Source: Acinetobacter ursingii DSM 16037 = CIP 107286
Lineage (GTDB): Bacteria > Pseudomonadota > Gammaproteobacteria > Pseudomonadales > Moraxellaceae
DNA: 64,000 nt
Reading direction: 5' to 3'
Assembly: GCF_000368825.1 (NCBI RefSeq)
Contig: NZ_KB849717.1
Location: 914,792 to 978,791 of the forward strand
In this document: piece by piece, positions 37,501 to 49,100 of the stretch
How positions within the stretch are numbered: position 1 is the stretch's first letter
How the letters are laid out: every line of letters begins with the position of its first letter
Translations under genes and position numbers: made by a program
Notes under the pieces: model-generated
Database searches by the model: none
What the model was told of the DNA's origin: nothing
What the model saw: only the letters and a program-made list of their open reading frames with translations

Positions 37501-39045
37501 TTAATGAGGTGCAGGCCCTTGTAAACTGCGCTGCGGTTTTGGACTTAACCAGATGATTAATCCGGCAAAAATGAAAGCCAAAGCAAATAACAAAAACACA
37601 TGATTTGCCGACATGGTAATCGCTTCTTTATCCACTAGACTAGAAATAATACCCAATGTACTGTCTGGACTAAAACCACTCTGAATCAGCGTGTTTTGGG
37701 TTTCTTCAACATGTAAGCTCGAGACCATTTCACTACGGGCAACTTTGGCATGGTCATCCCAAATGGTGACCGCAATAGAAGCACCAATTGCCCCAGCCAT
37801 GGTTCTTAGGAAGTTCATCAATCCCGCAGCGGATGCGATCTCTTGTGGGAGAACCGAAGCAAGTGCAATATTGGACAGAGGAATAAAGAAAAATGGCACA
37901 GCAAAGCCTTGTAATATCTGTGGCCAAGCCAAAGTCATAAAGTCTGAATCGGTAATCCAAAAGGCTCGCATAAAGGTCACAACACCCAGCAGTAACAGAC
38001 CAAAACTGGCCAAAGCGCGTGGATCATGTTTTGTTGCCAATTTAGCCACAATAGGCGACATGGTTAAGCTACCAAAACCCATGGTTGCCGTTAAATAGCC
38101 CGCCCAAGTTGCGGTATAACCGAGGTTCATTTGTAACCACTGAGGAATCAGGACAATACTGCCAAAAAACGCGCCAAAACCAAAGGACAGCGCAAGAACC
38201 GAAACTGTAAAACCTCGATGACGAAAGATCCAGAGATTGACCACGGGCTGTTTATCGGTCATTTCCCAGATCAGAAAAACAATGAAACCAATAATGGCCG
38301 TCAACGCAAGCATGACAATACTGGTATTATTAAACCAGTCACGTTCATGCCCCAAATCTAGCATGAGCTGTAATGCACCAATCCACAGTACTAATAGAAA
38401 TAAGCCAACACTATCGATTCTTAAGCGAACGGTATCTGTTTCTGCGACAGATAGCAGTCGGATGGCTGCCATCACACAAATAATCCCAACAGGAATATTG
38501 ATAAAGAAAATCCAGTGCCAAGACAAATTATCACTGATTAAACCACCTAAAATCGGACCCAGAATCGGGCCTAATACAGTAGTCATTGCCCAAAGTCCCA
38601 TCGCTTGAGAATGTTTTTCCTGTGGGAAAATACGCATCAGCAAAGTTTGACTGAGCGGCATCAATGGCCCACCAGATAAGCCCTGCCCGATACGACACAA
38701 TACCAGCATTTCAAGGCTGGTCGAGAGTCCGCATAGAAATGAGAATACAGTAAAACCAATCAGCCCCATCACAAAGACACGAACTGTACCAAATCGGCTT
38801 GCCAGCCAACCTGTCAATGGAACACAAATCGCTTCGGCAACTGCATAGGAGGTCACCACCCATGTGCCTTGCGAAGAAGAAACTGCCAGATTTCCTGTAA
38901 TATGCGGTACAGAAACATTGGCAATAGTGGTATCGAGTACCACCATAAAATTAGATAACGCGATGACAAATGCTGCAAGCAGCAAACGACCACCACTTAA
39001 CTCGGCAAAAGGTGTCCGTGATGCCGCCTGATTTTGAGCACTCAT
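37501..39045 (-). CDS. emrB: EmrB/QacA-type (DHA2) MFS multidrug exporter
   Basis: An inner-membrane drug:H+ antiporter of 514 residues with 14 predicted helices. Motif A/D1 is MVVLDTTIANVSVPHI in TM1 and WLASRFGTVRVF in loop 2-3. Motif C is GPILGPILGG in TM5, and NWIFFINIPVG-like WHWIFFINIPVGI follows. It works with the membrane-fusion protein encoded 3 bases upstream and a TolC-type channel, which is not in this operon. Exact drugs cannot be inferred; EmrAB pumps export uncouplers, colistin-related stressors and other hydrophobic compounds in various species. Confidence 0.93.
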   Translation of the reverse strand: MSAQNQAASRTPFAELSGGRLLLAAFVIALSNFMVVLDTTIANVSVPHITGNLAVSSSQGTWVVTSYAVAEAICVPLTGWLASRFGTVRVFVMGLIGFTVFSFLCGLSTSLEMLVLCRIGQGLSGGPLMPLSQTLLMRIFPQEKHSQAMGLWAMTTVLGPILGPILGGLISDNLSWHWIFFINIPVGIICVMAAIRLLSVAETDTVRLRIDSVGLFLLVLWIGALQLMLDLGHERDWFNNTSIVMLALTAIIGFIVFLIWEMTDKQPVVNLWIFRHRGFTVSVLALSFGFGAFFGSIVLIPQWLQMNLGYTATWAGYLTATMGFGSLTMSPIVAKLATKHDPRALASFGLLLLGVVTFMRAFWITDSDFMTLAWPQILQGFAVPFFFIPLSNIALASVLPQEIASAAGLMNFLRTMAGAIGASIAVTIWDDHAKVARSEMVSSLHVEETQNTLIQSGFSPDSTLGIISSLVDKEAITMSANHVFLLFALAFIFAGLIIWLSPKPQRSLQGPAPH

Positions 39046-39048
39046 AGA

Positions 39049-40203
39049 TTACTTCTTCGAAGAAAGATCGACTTTGGCTTCCATTGACAGACCCACACGT
39101 AGTGGATGATCTGCCAACTCTTTAGGATCAAGTGCAATCCGTACAGGTAAACGCTGAACCACTTTAATCCAGTTACCTGTCGCATTTTGTGCAGGAATTA
39201 AGGCAAAAGCAGCACCCGTTCCGCCCGAGAAGCCGATCACCTTGCCATGATATTCAACATCATCACCATACAAATCTGAAGTCAGGGTTGCTATTTGTCC
39301 CACGCGAACTTTAGCCAACTGACTTTCTTTAAAGTTAGCATCGACATACAGTTGAGAAATCGGAACAACACTCATCATCACTGTACCGGGAGCGACACGC
39401 TGACCAATCTGAATATTACGACGTGCGACCACACCATCGACTGGCGCACGAATCACGGTACGATCCAGATCAAGCTGTGCTTGTTCAACTTTCGCCTGAG
39501 CGACCAACACATCAGGAAGTGTGTCTTCATCGGTACCTTTAATTAAGGCATCATTGGCAGCCAAGTTACTCATGGCCGCTTTACGATTAGATTCAGCCTG
39601 AGATAGTCCTGCCTGAGCCACATTCAAATTGGCTTGCGCCGTATGTAATGCGCTTTGTGCAGAAGTCAGTTCTTCTTTGGAAATCGCGCCTGTCGCTGCC
39701 AGTGATGCACGGCGATCATAATCCTGTTTGGCTTTGTCTACATCCGTCTGTGCTTTGGCAACCTGTGCTTTGGCACTATTGATTTCATCGTCACGCACGA
39801 TAACTTGTGAACTTAATGAACTACTATTGGCTGAACTTTGTTGATATTGACGTTTTGCTTTTGCCAATTCAGCTTTTGCCTGCGCCAAAGCAATCGTTGC
39901 ATCTCGATTGTCAATTTCAACCAGAATATCACCTTGTTTGACTTGTGCTGTGTCAGTGACCAAGACTTTGGCAACCTGACCGCTCACCATAGAGGTGATT
40001 TGAGCATTTTCAGCACCGACATAGGCATTGTCGGTGCTGATCGAATGATTAAAAAATACAGCCCAAATCGCATATAAAATGGCGGCAATAATCACAATCA
40101 AGGCAAAATAACCGAGTAGTTTTTTGCGTTTAGACTTCATTGCGTCATCAGAAGTTGATGCTGTCTGCTCTGTTGCCTGCACATCATCTTGAGCATTTGT
40201 CAT
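39049..40203 (-). CDS. emrA: EmrA-type membrane-fusion protein (HlyD family)
   Basis: A periplasmic adaptor of 384 residues. A polar N-terminus with a run of Ser and Lys precedes a single transmembrane helix (about 31-51). Then come SISTDNAYVGAENAQITSMVSGQV (first lipoyl half), a long Ala/Gln coiled coil, LDRTVIRAPVDGVVARR (second half) and the beta-barrel part with VDANFKESQLAKVRVGQ, the EmrA signature. AGGAAT is the ribosome binding site. It is the first gene of the operon, preceded by a palindrome that may be an operator. Confidence 0.92.
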   Translation of the reverse strand: MTNAQDDVQATEQTASTSDDAMKSKRKKLLGYFALIVIIAAILYAIWAVFFNHSISTDNAYVGAENAQITSMVSGQVAKVLVTDTAQVKQGDILVEIDNRDATIALAQAKAELAKAKRQYQQSSANSSSLSSQVIVRDDEINSAKAQVAKAQTDVDKAKQDYDRRASLAATGAISKEELTSAQSALHTAQANLNVAQAGLSQAESNRKAAMSNLAANDALIKGTDEDTLPDVLVAQAKVEQAQLDLDRTVIRAPVDGVVARRNIQIGQRVAPGTVMMSVVPISQLYVDANFKESQLAKVRVGQIATLTSDLYGDDVEYHGKVIGFSGGTGAAFALIPAQNATGNWIKVVQRLPVRIALDPKELADHPLRVGLSMEAKVDLSSKK

Positions 40204-40262
40204 CGGATATTCCTAATTCTGTAGGTTGAAATTTCACAATTTTCCAGTTCGATCGACCAGTC

Positions 40263-40283
40263 TAAGTTCTGAATCTGAACTTA
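40263..40283 (-). promoter_or_regulatory. Palindromic operator candidate upstream of emrA
   Basis: TAAGTTC (40263-40269) and GAACTTA (40277-40283) are perfect 7-base arms around a 7-base spacer. On the minus strand they lie just downstream of a -35-like TTGTCA (about 40303-40308). The geometry suits a dimeric TetR- or MarR-type repressor. No such regulator gene is adjacent. Confidence 0.4.
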
Positions 40284-40435
40284 ATCTTAAATGAGAATAG
40301 TTTTGACAATGTTAATTTTCAAATGAAGCAAGAATAACCAAAAAAATCATAGGCTGATCATAAAAACATAACTTATCAGTTCATTTTTGCTTAAGCTGAG
40401 TTTTACTAACTTTCCAAAAGAAATCACATAAAAAA

Positions 40436-40453
40436 AGCATCTCTAAAGATGCT
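40436..40453 (-). terminator. Terminator of the thioesterase gene
   Basis: Stem AGCATCT (40436-40442) / AGATGCT (40447-40453), 4-base loop; on the minus strand it ends in seven T residues. Confidence 0.88.
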
Positions 40454-40475
40454 ATGTTCTCATCGATCAACTTAC

Positions 40476-42095
<1,620 letters not shown>

Positions 42096-42100
42096 AATCT

Positions 42101-42135
42101 CCCCTAACCCCTCTTTGATAAAGAGGGGAATTTTT
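42101..42135 (+). terminator. Terminator of hemB within palindromic repeat (copy 4)
   Basis: Stem CCCCTCTTT (42108-42116), loop GAT, AAAGAGGGG (42120-42128), then AATTTTT. The preceding CCCCTAACCCCTC is related to the element at 3839-3912, so a repeat unit appears to serve as terminator here. Confidence 0.85.
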
Positions 42136-42154
42136 AAAATGGTTTAACGTTATC

Positions 42155-43276
42155 ATGCATATTGCCATTATTGGTGCAGGAATTAGTGGTTTACTCACCG
42201 CACTGGAACTGGTCGAACAAGGTTGTCAGATTTCTATTTTTGATCAGCAACAATCAGGTCAGGCGGCCTCATGGGCAGGAGGTGGAATCCTGTCCCCGAT
42301 GTATCCGTGGCGTTATCCTCAAGCCGTTAATACACTGGCGCAATATGGCAAAAGCATGTATCAAACATGGAATGAAAAATTACTGCCGATGACAGGTATT
42401 GATTTTGAAATCCATGACACTGGTATGCTGATTTTTGATGAAGATGATTTTGATATTGGTCTGAATTATGCAGCGCATTATCAAGACCCCATGCAAGAGG
42501 CTGACTATCTAGAATATGACGCGTTAGAACAAGTGAATCCGTGGATTAATCCAAAATTTCAACACGCGATTTATTTTTCGCAATTATCCAACGTGCGTAA
42601 TCCACGACTTTTACAGTCTATCATCTGCTATTTAAAGCAGCATCCTCTGGTGCAGTTTTTTGAACAGACTCAAATCTTTAAATTTCAGATTCAAAACCAA
42701 CAAGTGCTGTCTGCGATAGATCAGCACGGCAACAAAATACAAGCGGATCAATTTGTCATTGCAACAGGGGCATGGAGTCAACATTGGCAACAACAGCTTG
42801 AGCTAAAAATTCCTGTACAGCCCGTACAAGGGCAAATGGTGCTATTTAAAACCCCAGCTCAATGGCTTCCTACCATGTGTATGAATAAGGTCATGTATTT
42901 GATTCCACGTCAGGATGGTCATATTGTTTGCGGTTCTAGTATGGCGAATTGTGGTTTTGACACGACGCCCGATGCCAAAACTCAACAGAATATTATCGAT
43001 GCCTGTCTGGAAATGGTGCCTGAACTGGCTCAATTTCCCATCGTCAAACAATGGGCGGGACTACGACCAAGTTCTCCAACAGGTGTTCCCTATATTGGTG
43101 CTGTTCCTGATGTAGACAATCTATGGATGAATGTTGGTCATTTCCGTAATGGTTTATGTATGGGACCTGCTTCTGCACAGTTGTTAGCTCAGTTAATGCT
43201 AGAGCAACCCACATTAACCGACCCAGCACCATACTCCCCTGAACGCCTAAAGACAGAACAGTTGGTCATGGGCTAA
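42155..43276 (+). CDS. thiO: Glycine oxidase ThiO-like FAD-dependent oxidoreductase
   Basis: A D-amino-acid-oxidase-like flavoprotein of 373 residues. In thiamine synthesis ThiO oxidises glycine to the imine used to make the thiazole ring. The FAD motif MHIAIIGAGISGLLTALEL is at the N-terminus. AASWAGGGILSPMYPWRYP matches the ThiO signature, and the end contains the second FAD contact WAGLRPSSPTGVPYIG and GHFRNGLCMGPAS. No other thi gene is adjacent, so another DAO-family substrate is possible. Confidence 0.85.
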   Translation: MHIAIIGAGISGLLTALELVEQGCQISIFDQQQSGQAASWAGGGILSPMYPWRYPQAVNTLAQYGKSMYQTWNEKLLPMTGIDFEIHDTGMLIFDEDDFDIGLNYAAHYQDPMQEADYLEYDALEQVNPWINPKFQHAIYFSQLSNVRNPRLLQSIICYLKQHPLVQFFEQTQIFKFQIQNQQVLSAIDQHGNKIQADQFVIATGAWSQHWQQQLELKIPVQPVQGQMVLFKTPAQWLPTMCMNKVMYLIPRQDGHIVCGSSMANCGFDTTPDAKTQQNIIDACLEMVPELAQFPIVKQWAGLRPSSPTGVPYIGAVPDVDNLWMNVGHFRNGLCMGPASAQLLAQLMLEQPTLTDPAPYSPERLKTEQLVMG

Positions 43277-43301
43277 ACGACAAAAAGGCAAGCTTCAAGA
43301 T

Positions 43302-43760
43302 TTATTTAGATTCAAACATTTTGGCTGCCATACGCTGGGCTTGTTTGCCATAAAACCAATAGGTAATCAGATACAAAGGAATCGCCAGCACCAAAAACAT
43401 GATTAAAATGATGCTGATAAATTGCGGTTGTTGTAAATAAAGTACAAAGTTTTGAAAAACTTCTGGATCACGTATCGAAAATATAGTTAGCCCCAGTAAA
43501 ACACCTAATAAATTATAGCCCCAGAAAATAAGGGTAAACCCCAAAGTTAGTTTTTTACGCTCCTGTTGGCTTGGTGCGCGTTTTTCCTGTTTTAAAAATC
43601 GAAAAAGTACGGCGATAACCGCCACCAGATAAGGCACAGCCGTTACGATTCCACCTACACCTTGAGGTAATAGCGCCGCAATCACGCCCATGATCAGCGT
43701 CATTATGAAACATATAAGAAAAAACCATAAGTAGTAACGGCGTAAGTTGGTCATTTTCAT
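43302..43760 (-). CDS. ABZJ_00895-type four-helix membrane protein
   Basis: An inner-membrane protein of about 152 residues with four predicted helices (about 8-32, 37-56, 71-95 and 113-135) and a short basic C-terminus. It resembles the Acinetobacter family that databases label ABZJ_00895, of unknown function. Start codons compete (GTG 43763, ATG 43760, ATG 43754) and none has a clear ribosome binding site; I list 43760. It is convergent with thiO. Confidence 0.7.
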   Translation of the reverse strand: MKMTNLRRYYLWFFLICFIMTLIMGVIAALLPQGVGGIVTAVPYLVAVIAVLFRFLKQEKRAPSQQERKKLTLGFTLIFWGYNLLGVLLGLTIFSIRDPEVFQNFVLYLQQPQFISIILIMFLVLAIPLYLITYWFYGKQAQRMAAKMFESK

Positions 43761-43857
43761 CACAAATTGAACATTTAAAAAATTATTTTAAGTTTTTTTC
43801 AAGTTTTTTGCATTTTGTTGTCAACCTTTTTGGTTGGAGCTTCGTTATATAGAGTAC

Positions 43858-44019
43858 AAGGTCAGCAGCAACCGAATAGTATTTGCACGGCATCCGCAAA
43901 TTTTCGGTGACCTTTCATTATGACATCTCCTTTAGAGTATGTTTTGTTAGCAGCCAGACATATTTTAAAGTTTTTGACCGACGATTTATCATCACTCGAA
44001 TCGTCGGTCTTTATTTTTT
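43858..44019 (+). ncRNA. Candidate structured small RNA ending in a strong terminator
   Basis: Three successive helices and no ORF occupy this gap. Helix 1: AAGGTC (43858-43863) / GACCTT (43909-43914), continued after a 7-base bulge by ACCGAA / TTCGGT and an apical TTTGC / GCAAA. Helix 2: CTTTAGAGTATGT (43930-43942) / ACATATTTTAAAG (43958-43970), 13 pairs with two G-T. Helix 3: GACCGACGATT (43976-43986) / AATCGTCGGTC (43999-44009) followed by TTTATTTTTT, a strong terminator. A TATATA box at about 43847 would start RNA near 43856. It could be a free sRNA or a transcription-attenuating leader of the lipoprotein gene 92 bases later. Confidence 0.55.
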
Positions 44020-44111
44020 AAGCTTTTGTTTTATGCTTACCCTATTTCAATTATTTGGCTCTATTTTATAACAACCAAACTCAATATAGTGATGATTAAA
44101 AGGATCTTTAA

Positions 44112-44687
44112 GTGTCTGTAAAAATTAAATTTTTATCAGTTCTATTTTTACCTTTACTCACCGCTTGCGTAGGAAATATGAATCCTACTGGTGATAACTC
44201 ATCTCCAGACTATCCCTTTTTTATTACAACTCAAGCCCAAATTGTAAAAAACATTGCTGTTCCAATAGGGACAAAGTTAGTTTATCAGGAACAACCTTTT
44301 AAACAGGGCAAACAAGATCGGCTAATGTCTGAGACAAAGCTGACTGCGATTGAATTCCCACATGACCAAACCATACTTTGGGGAGGTGTTCCTATTACCT
44401 CTATCAATAAGTTTTTTAACTCTGAAATGCATGGTTATACTGTTTATGCCGATTTTAAACGATTGCGTAACACGCAAAAAAATAGATTTAATCAACTTTG
44501 GCAGTCATGTAACGATAGCTTAGGAATTACTGTAAAAAATACAGATGATTGGTCTTTTAATAAAGAAAATATTGCAGATATTGAAAGTTGCAGTGTTAAT
44601 TATCAAAGATATTTTAAAAATAATCCGAAACAACAATATTTTTTGGATCAATTACATCAAGCTTTAAATCAAGTGAATGAAAGCTAA
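44112..44687 (+). CDS. Putative lipoprotein of unknown function (191 aa)
   Basis: The start is GTG 44112, with AGGAT 8 bases upstream. A lipoprotein signal peptide (KFLSVLFLPLLTAC) places the mature N-terminus at Cys19. The mature part includes TTQAQIVKNIAVPIGTKLVY and a Cys pair (WQSCNDSLGI ... IESCSVNYQ) that may form a disulfide. I do not recognise the domain. It could depend on the structured RNA just upstream. Confidence 0.75.
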   Translation: MSVKIKFLSVLFLPLLTACVGNMNPTGDNSSPDYPFFITTQAQIVKNIAVPIGTKLVYQEQPFKQGKQDRLMSETKLTAIEFPHDQTILWGGVPITSINKFFNSEMHGYTVYADFKRLRNTQKNRFNQLWQSCNDSLGITVKNTDDWSFNKENIADIESCSVNYQRYFKNNPKQQYFLDQLHQALNQVNES

Positions 44688-44848
44688 AATATCAAATTTG
44701 ACATCATTATGGATGAATTGTCTTTTTTTACTCTTTCATCAAACTTAGTCTAAAAATATCATGATGCGATTGATTTTTGATGCGTTCTGAATTGCAGTTC
44801 GATTTATGTTACCTTATCCTCTAATCAAAAATAGGAATATCATCACTG

Positions 44849-46102
44849 ATGACCGTGCGCTTTTTTCATACTTCCGACTGGCATTTGGGACAATTTTTTT
44901 ATAACCATTCCCGCCATTACGAGCATGAACAATTTCTGACATGGTTACTTGAGCAAATCAAACAAAAACAACCACATGCCTTACTGATTGCTGGTGATAT
45001 TTTCGATGTGATCAATCCTAGCTCACAGGCACAAAAACAACTTTATCAATTTTTAGCCGATGCACATCAACTTGCACCGCATATGCAAACTTTGATTATT
45101 GCCGGTAATCATGATTCAGGCTATCGGATTGAGCAAGTCGAGCCACTTTTAGAAAAATATAATGCCAAAACCGTCGGTGTAATTCGTTGGAATGAAGACA
45201 AAACTTTAAATTTGGATCGTTTAATTTTGCCCATTTACGATGAGCAAAAGCAGATCGTAGCATGGTGTATTGCCCTGCCATTTTTACGTTCTGCTGAAAT
45301 TACGGGTTTCAATGATCAAACAACCAACAGCCAAAATGCCATTGCCTATTTGCACGAGCAACTGATTGAAGAAGCCAAACGACGTAAAACGCACGATCAA
45401 GCGATTATTTTGATGTCACATGCCCACATGCAAGGCGGTGAAACTTCGGATTCAGAACGCCCGATTATCATTGGCAATGAAGAAGCGTTATCTACCACTT
45501 TGTTTGAAGATGGCATTGATTATGTGGCGCTGGGACATTTACACAAACCGCAAAAAGTTGGACAAACACATATTCGTTATAGTGGCTCACCTATTCCGCT
45601 TTCCTTTAGTGAAATCAACTACAAACATCAAGTGGTTGAAGTTACTATCCATCCAGAGCAAAAAGATGATCCATATTTTCAGTTTGAGGCTTTGGAAATT
45701 CCGCGTAGCGTTCAATTGCATAAAATTCGTGGTGAACTGACTGAAGTCATGCAACAGTTAAAATCACTACCCAGTGAAGTCATTGAAAGCATTGACCAAC
45801 GTGAATATGTCGACATTGAATATCATACCCTCACGCCACCTCAGCCAAATTTAAGACAACAATTTGAGGATGCCCTTCCGCCAGATCGCTATCGTCTGGT
45901 TCGGATTTCGCGCCAATATTTATCCACCCAAAATAGTGCCGAGCAGCAGCAACAGATTCATCTTGAACCGCCAACACCTGAAAAATTATTTCAACAAATT
46001 TGGGAAAAAAAGGGATATCACGCAGATGATGAAGTTCAAAAAGACTTTATGAGTTTAGTCGCTCAAGCCCAGCAGCAACTTGAAGATTCACACCAGAGTT
46101 AA
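44849..46102 (+). CDS. sbcD: Exonuclease SbcCD subunit D (Mre11-like nuclease)
   Basis: A metallophosphoesterase nuclease of 417 residues. Its metal motifs appear in order: TSDWHLGQFFYNHSR, IAGDIFDVINPSS, IIAGNHDSGYRIE, ILMSHAHMQGGE and VALGHLHKPQ. With SbcC it cleaves DNA hairpins and protein-blocked ends and so removes palindromes formed at replication forks. The sbcC start lies 9 bases beyond the stop, with AAAGGA as ribosome binding site. The C-terminal capping part ends in a Gln-rich tail. Confidence 0.96.
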   Translation: MTVRFFHTSDWHLGQFFYNHSRHYEHEQFLTWLLEQIKQKQPHALLIAGDIFDVINPSSQAQKQLYQFLADAHQLAPHMQTLIIAGNHDSGYRIEQVEPLLEKYNAKTVGVIRWNEDKTLNLDRLILPIYDEQKQIVAWCIALPFLRSAEITGFNDQTTNSQNAIAYLHEQLIEEAKRRKTHDQAIILMSHAHMQGGETSDSERPIIIGNEEALSTTLFEDGIDYVALGHLHKPQKVGQTHIRYSGSPIPLSFSEINYKHQVVEVTIHPEQKDDPYFQFEALEIPRSVQLHKIRGELTEVMQQLKSLPSEVIESIDQREYVDIEYHTLTPPQPNLRQQFEDALPPDRYRLVRISRQYLSTQNSAEQQQQIHLEPPTPEKLFQQIWEKKGYHADDEVQKDFMSLVAQAQQQLEDSHQS

Positions 46103-46111
46103 AGGATTCAC

Positions 46112-49100
46112 GTGAAAATATTATCCATTCGACTCAAAAATCTAGCATCATTGGCAGGCGAACATTTTATTGATTTTGAAAGTGATCCCTTAGCCAGTGC
46201 AGGACTGATTGCCATTGTTGGTAAAACAGGTGCGGGCAAATCCACGATTTTAGATGCCATGTGTCTGGCTTTGTTTAATAAAATTCCTCGGCTCAAAGAC
46301 AGTGATGGCAAGCTTTTAGATGTGGATGGTTCAGAACTTTTAACCAACTCCCCACTTACGGTATTACGACGTGGGACAGCACACGGCTTTGCTGAACTCT
46401 GTTTTGTTGCACAGGATCAAAAGCATTATCTAGCCCGTTGGGAGATTAAACGCGCCCGCGAAAATGCCAATGGCAAATTACAAAGTGTACAACGTGCCTT
46501 AATCTGCCTAACCGATGGTGTGGTAATTGCCGATAAAACCTCTGCTGTGGCGACTCACATTCAACAGATTACTCAACTCAGTTTTGAACAATTCACTCGT
46601 GCGGTGCTCTTAGCACAATCTGAAGTGACGGCTTTCTTAAAGGCACGCGATAATGAACGCGGTGAATTGCTCGAATATCTGACTAATTCCAGTATTTTTG
46701 CCAAGATTGGTCAACTTGCTTTTGAAAAAACCAAAGAAATTACTCAACAGCGCAAACAACTGGAAAATGTTTTAGGTCATATTGAATTACTTTCCGATGA
46801 AGAATGGGCTGAACTACGCACTCAGTTTGACAGCGCGAAACAGCAACAGCAGAAACTTGAAACAGAAAAAGCAAAACTAGAACAGTTGCAACAATGGTTT
46901 GAACGCCGACAGAAACTTGAACATGACGTCACGCTCAAACAACAACACTATGATCAACACATCAAAGTGAATCAGGATTTAGAAGCAGACCGTCAGCGTT
47001 TAAAACAGTTGAGCATTTTTTCTGAAATACGACCACATGTGTTTCAACAACAGCAGTTACTCAAACATCAGCAGCAACTTGAGCCACAAATTTCAAAGCA
47101 GCAACAACATTTTTCAAACTTGACTGTGCAATATGAACAGGAACAAGCGCGCTATCATCAGGCTGAAAAAACCTTACAACAGTTTCAAAGTTTTGAGCAA
47201 AAGCACCAAGCTGAATTAAATCAGGTGCGTAAATATGTGTTGGAACGCGACTCGATTGCAGAAAAATATAAAGAAATCCAAAGTCGTTTAAAGCAACTTG
47301 AACATACGCAACAGCCTTTATTTAGTAAACAACAGCAATTTGAACAACAACAGCAACAGCTTAATGATCGACTGCACCAAACGACGCTTCAATTGGATCA
47401 AAGCAAACAGTTTATACCGCTTGATCAAGGTTTAAAGGCTCATATTCAGCAACTTAGTCAATTTATTCAACATTATCAAAAAATTGAACATAGTATTGGC
47501 GATATTGCAGCGGCTCGGCAGCAATTACAGCTAGACGAAAAGACCGTTAAGGATTTAATTGAACGCTTTGGCGATGCTCAGCAGATTGAAGATCAACTGC
47601 AACAGCAGGAATTACTCAAAGACCAGCAGTTAGAACGATTGAATCAACTTGAAAGTGTTCAACATAAACTCCAATTATTTATTCAGCTCAAACAAGAACT
47701 TGTTCAGCTTCAAGCAGAATTAGAAAACACCAGTCAAACCCAGAAAAAGCTTGAAACACAAACTGAAGCGACGCAACAACGTTATCAACATGCGAAAACT
47801 GAACGTGAACAACTGCAACAGGTGTTACAACAGCAGCGTTTATTGCATACCGAAAATATCGAACATTTGCGCACTCAGTTAAAATCAGGCGAAGCTTGTG
47901 TTGTCTGTGGAAGCATTGATCATCCTTATCGCGATGATGAAAGTTTGGTCTCTAAAGCCTTATATGAATTACATCAACAACAAGAACAACAAGCTAGCCA
48001 AAAAGAACAACAGCATTTCAATGAATGGCAAACCACACAGCAACGACTCAACCAAATACAAGCACGGTTTAAGGAATTAAATAATAGTTGTGTTCGTAAT
48101 CAGGAAAAATTTAACGAACAACAACACGTATTAATTCAAGAAAATCAACAGCTTGATATATCTTTAAATTTAACGGAAGCGCCTTCTGAATTAACAGCCC
48201 AATTGCAATTGGTTATTGAAAAAAATTTAGTCAACAAACAAAAGATTGAACAAGACCTTCAGCAATTAAAACAGGCACAAAAACAACAGCAGACCTTGCA
48301 ACAGAGAATCCAGAATACCCAATACCAACTCCAAACCATTCAACAATTACAACAACAAGTTCAGCATATTGTGCAATGTTTAACTGATCAGGAGCAGCAA
48401 CACTGGTTAAAGCATAGCTTAACGCTTGCCGAAAAAATCCTGCATCGCTTGCAGGAGCGTGTCCAACAACTTAAAACAAGTGAAGAATTGCAACAACAGT
48501 CTGATCAACTACAGCAACAACTTAAACAATTGATTGCTGAGATTGGATATAACAACAAACAGTTGGCTGAGTTAAAGCAACAACTAGAACATGTGAGACA
48601 ACAAGGTCTACAAAATAGTGAAAATGCGACTCATCTCGTTGAACAGATGACAGGTAAGACCGGTGTAAAAGCCAATGAATGGCTCACACAACATGAGCAG
48701 CAACGTCACGATTTACAAAAAAATTATCAACAACTCAAACAGGGCTTTGAGCAATTACGAGTGACTTTTGATCAGCAAAAAAGTGAATTAGATCGCCTCA
48801 ATGCACATTTGGAGCAAAATCAAAAAGATTTAACGCAATGTCAGAGTCAAATTGAACAATGGTTAAATCTTCATACCGCATTTAAACAACAACAATTTGT
48901 AGAGTTGCTGGCCATTTCAACCTCGGAAGAACAGCAACTTCGCATCGTCTTGCAGCAGGCTGAACGTCAACTCAATGAAGCACATTCAGCACTGAAAACG
49001 ATACAGGAACAACTTGCAGAACATCTGCAATCGCAACCCGAAATAGCTCTCGAACAGCTTAAAACACAGCTTCAGGATACTCTGAGTCAGTTACAAAGCA

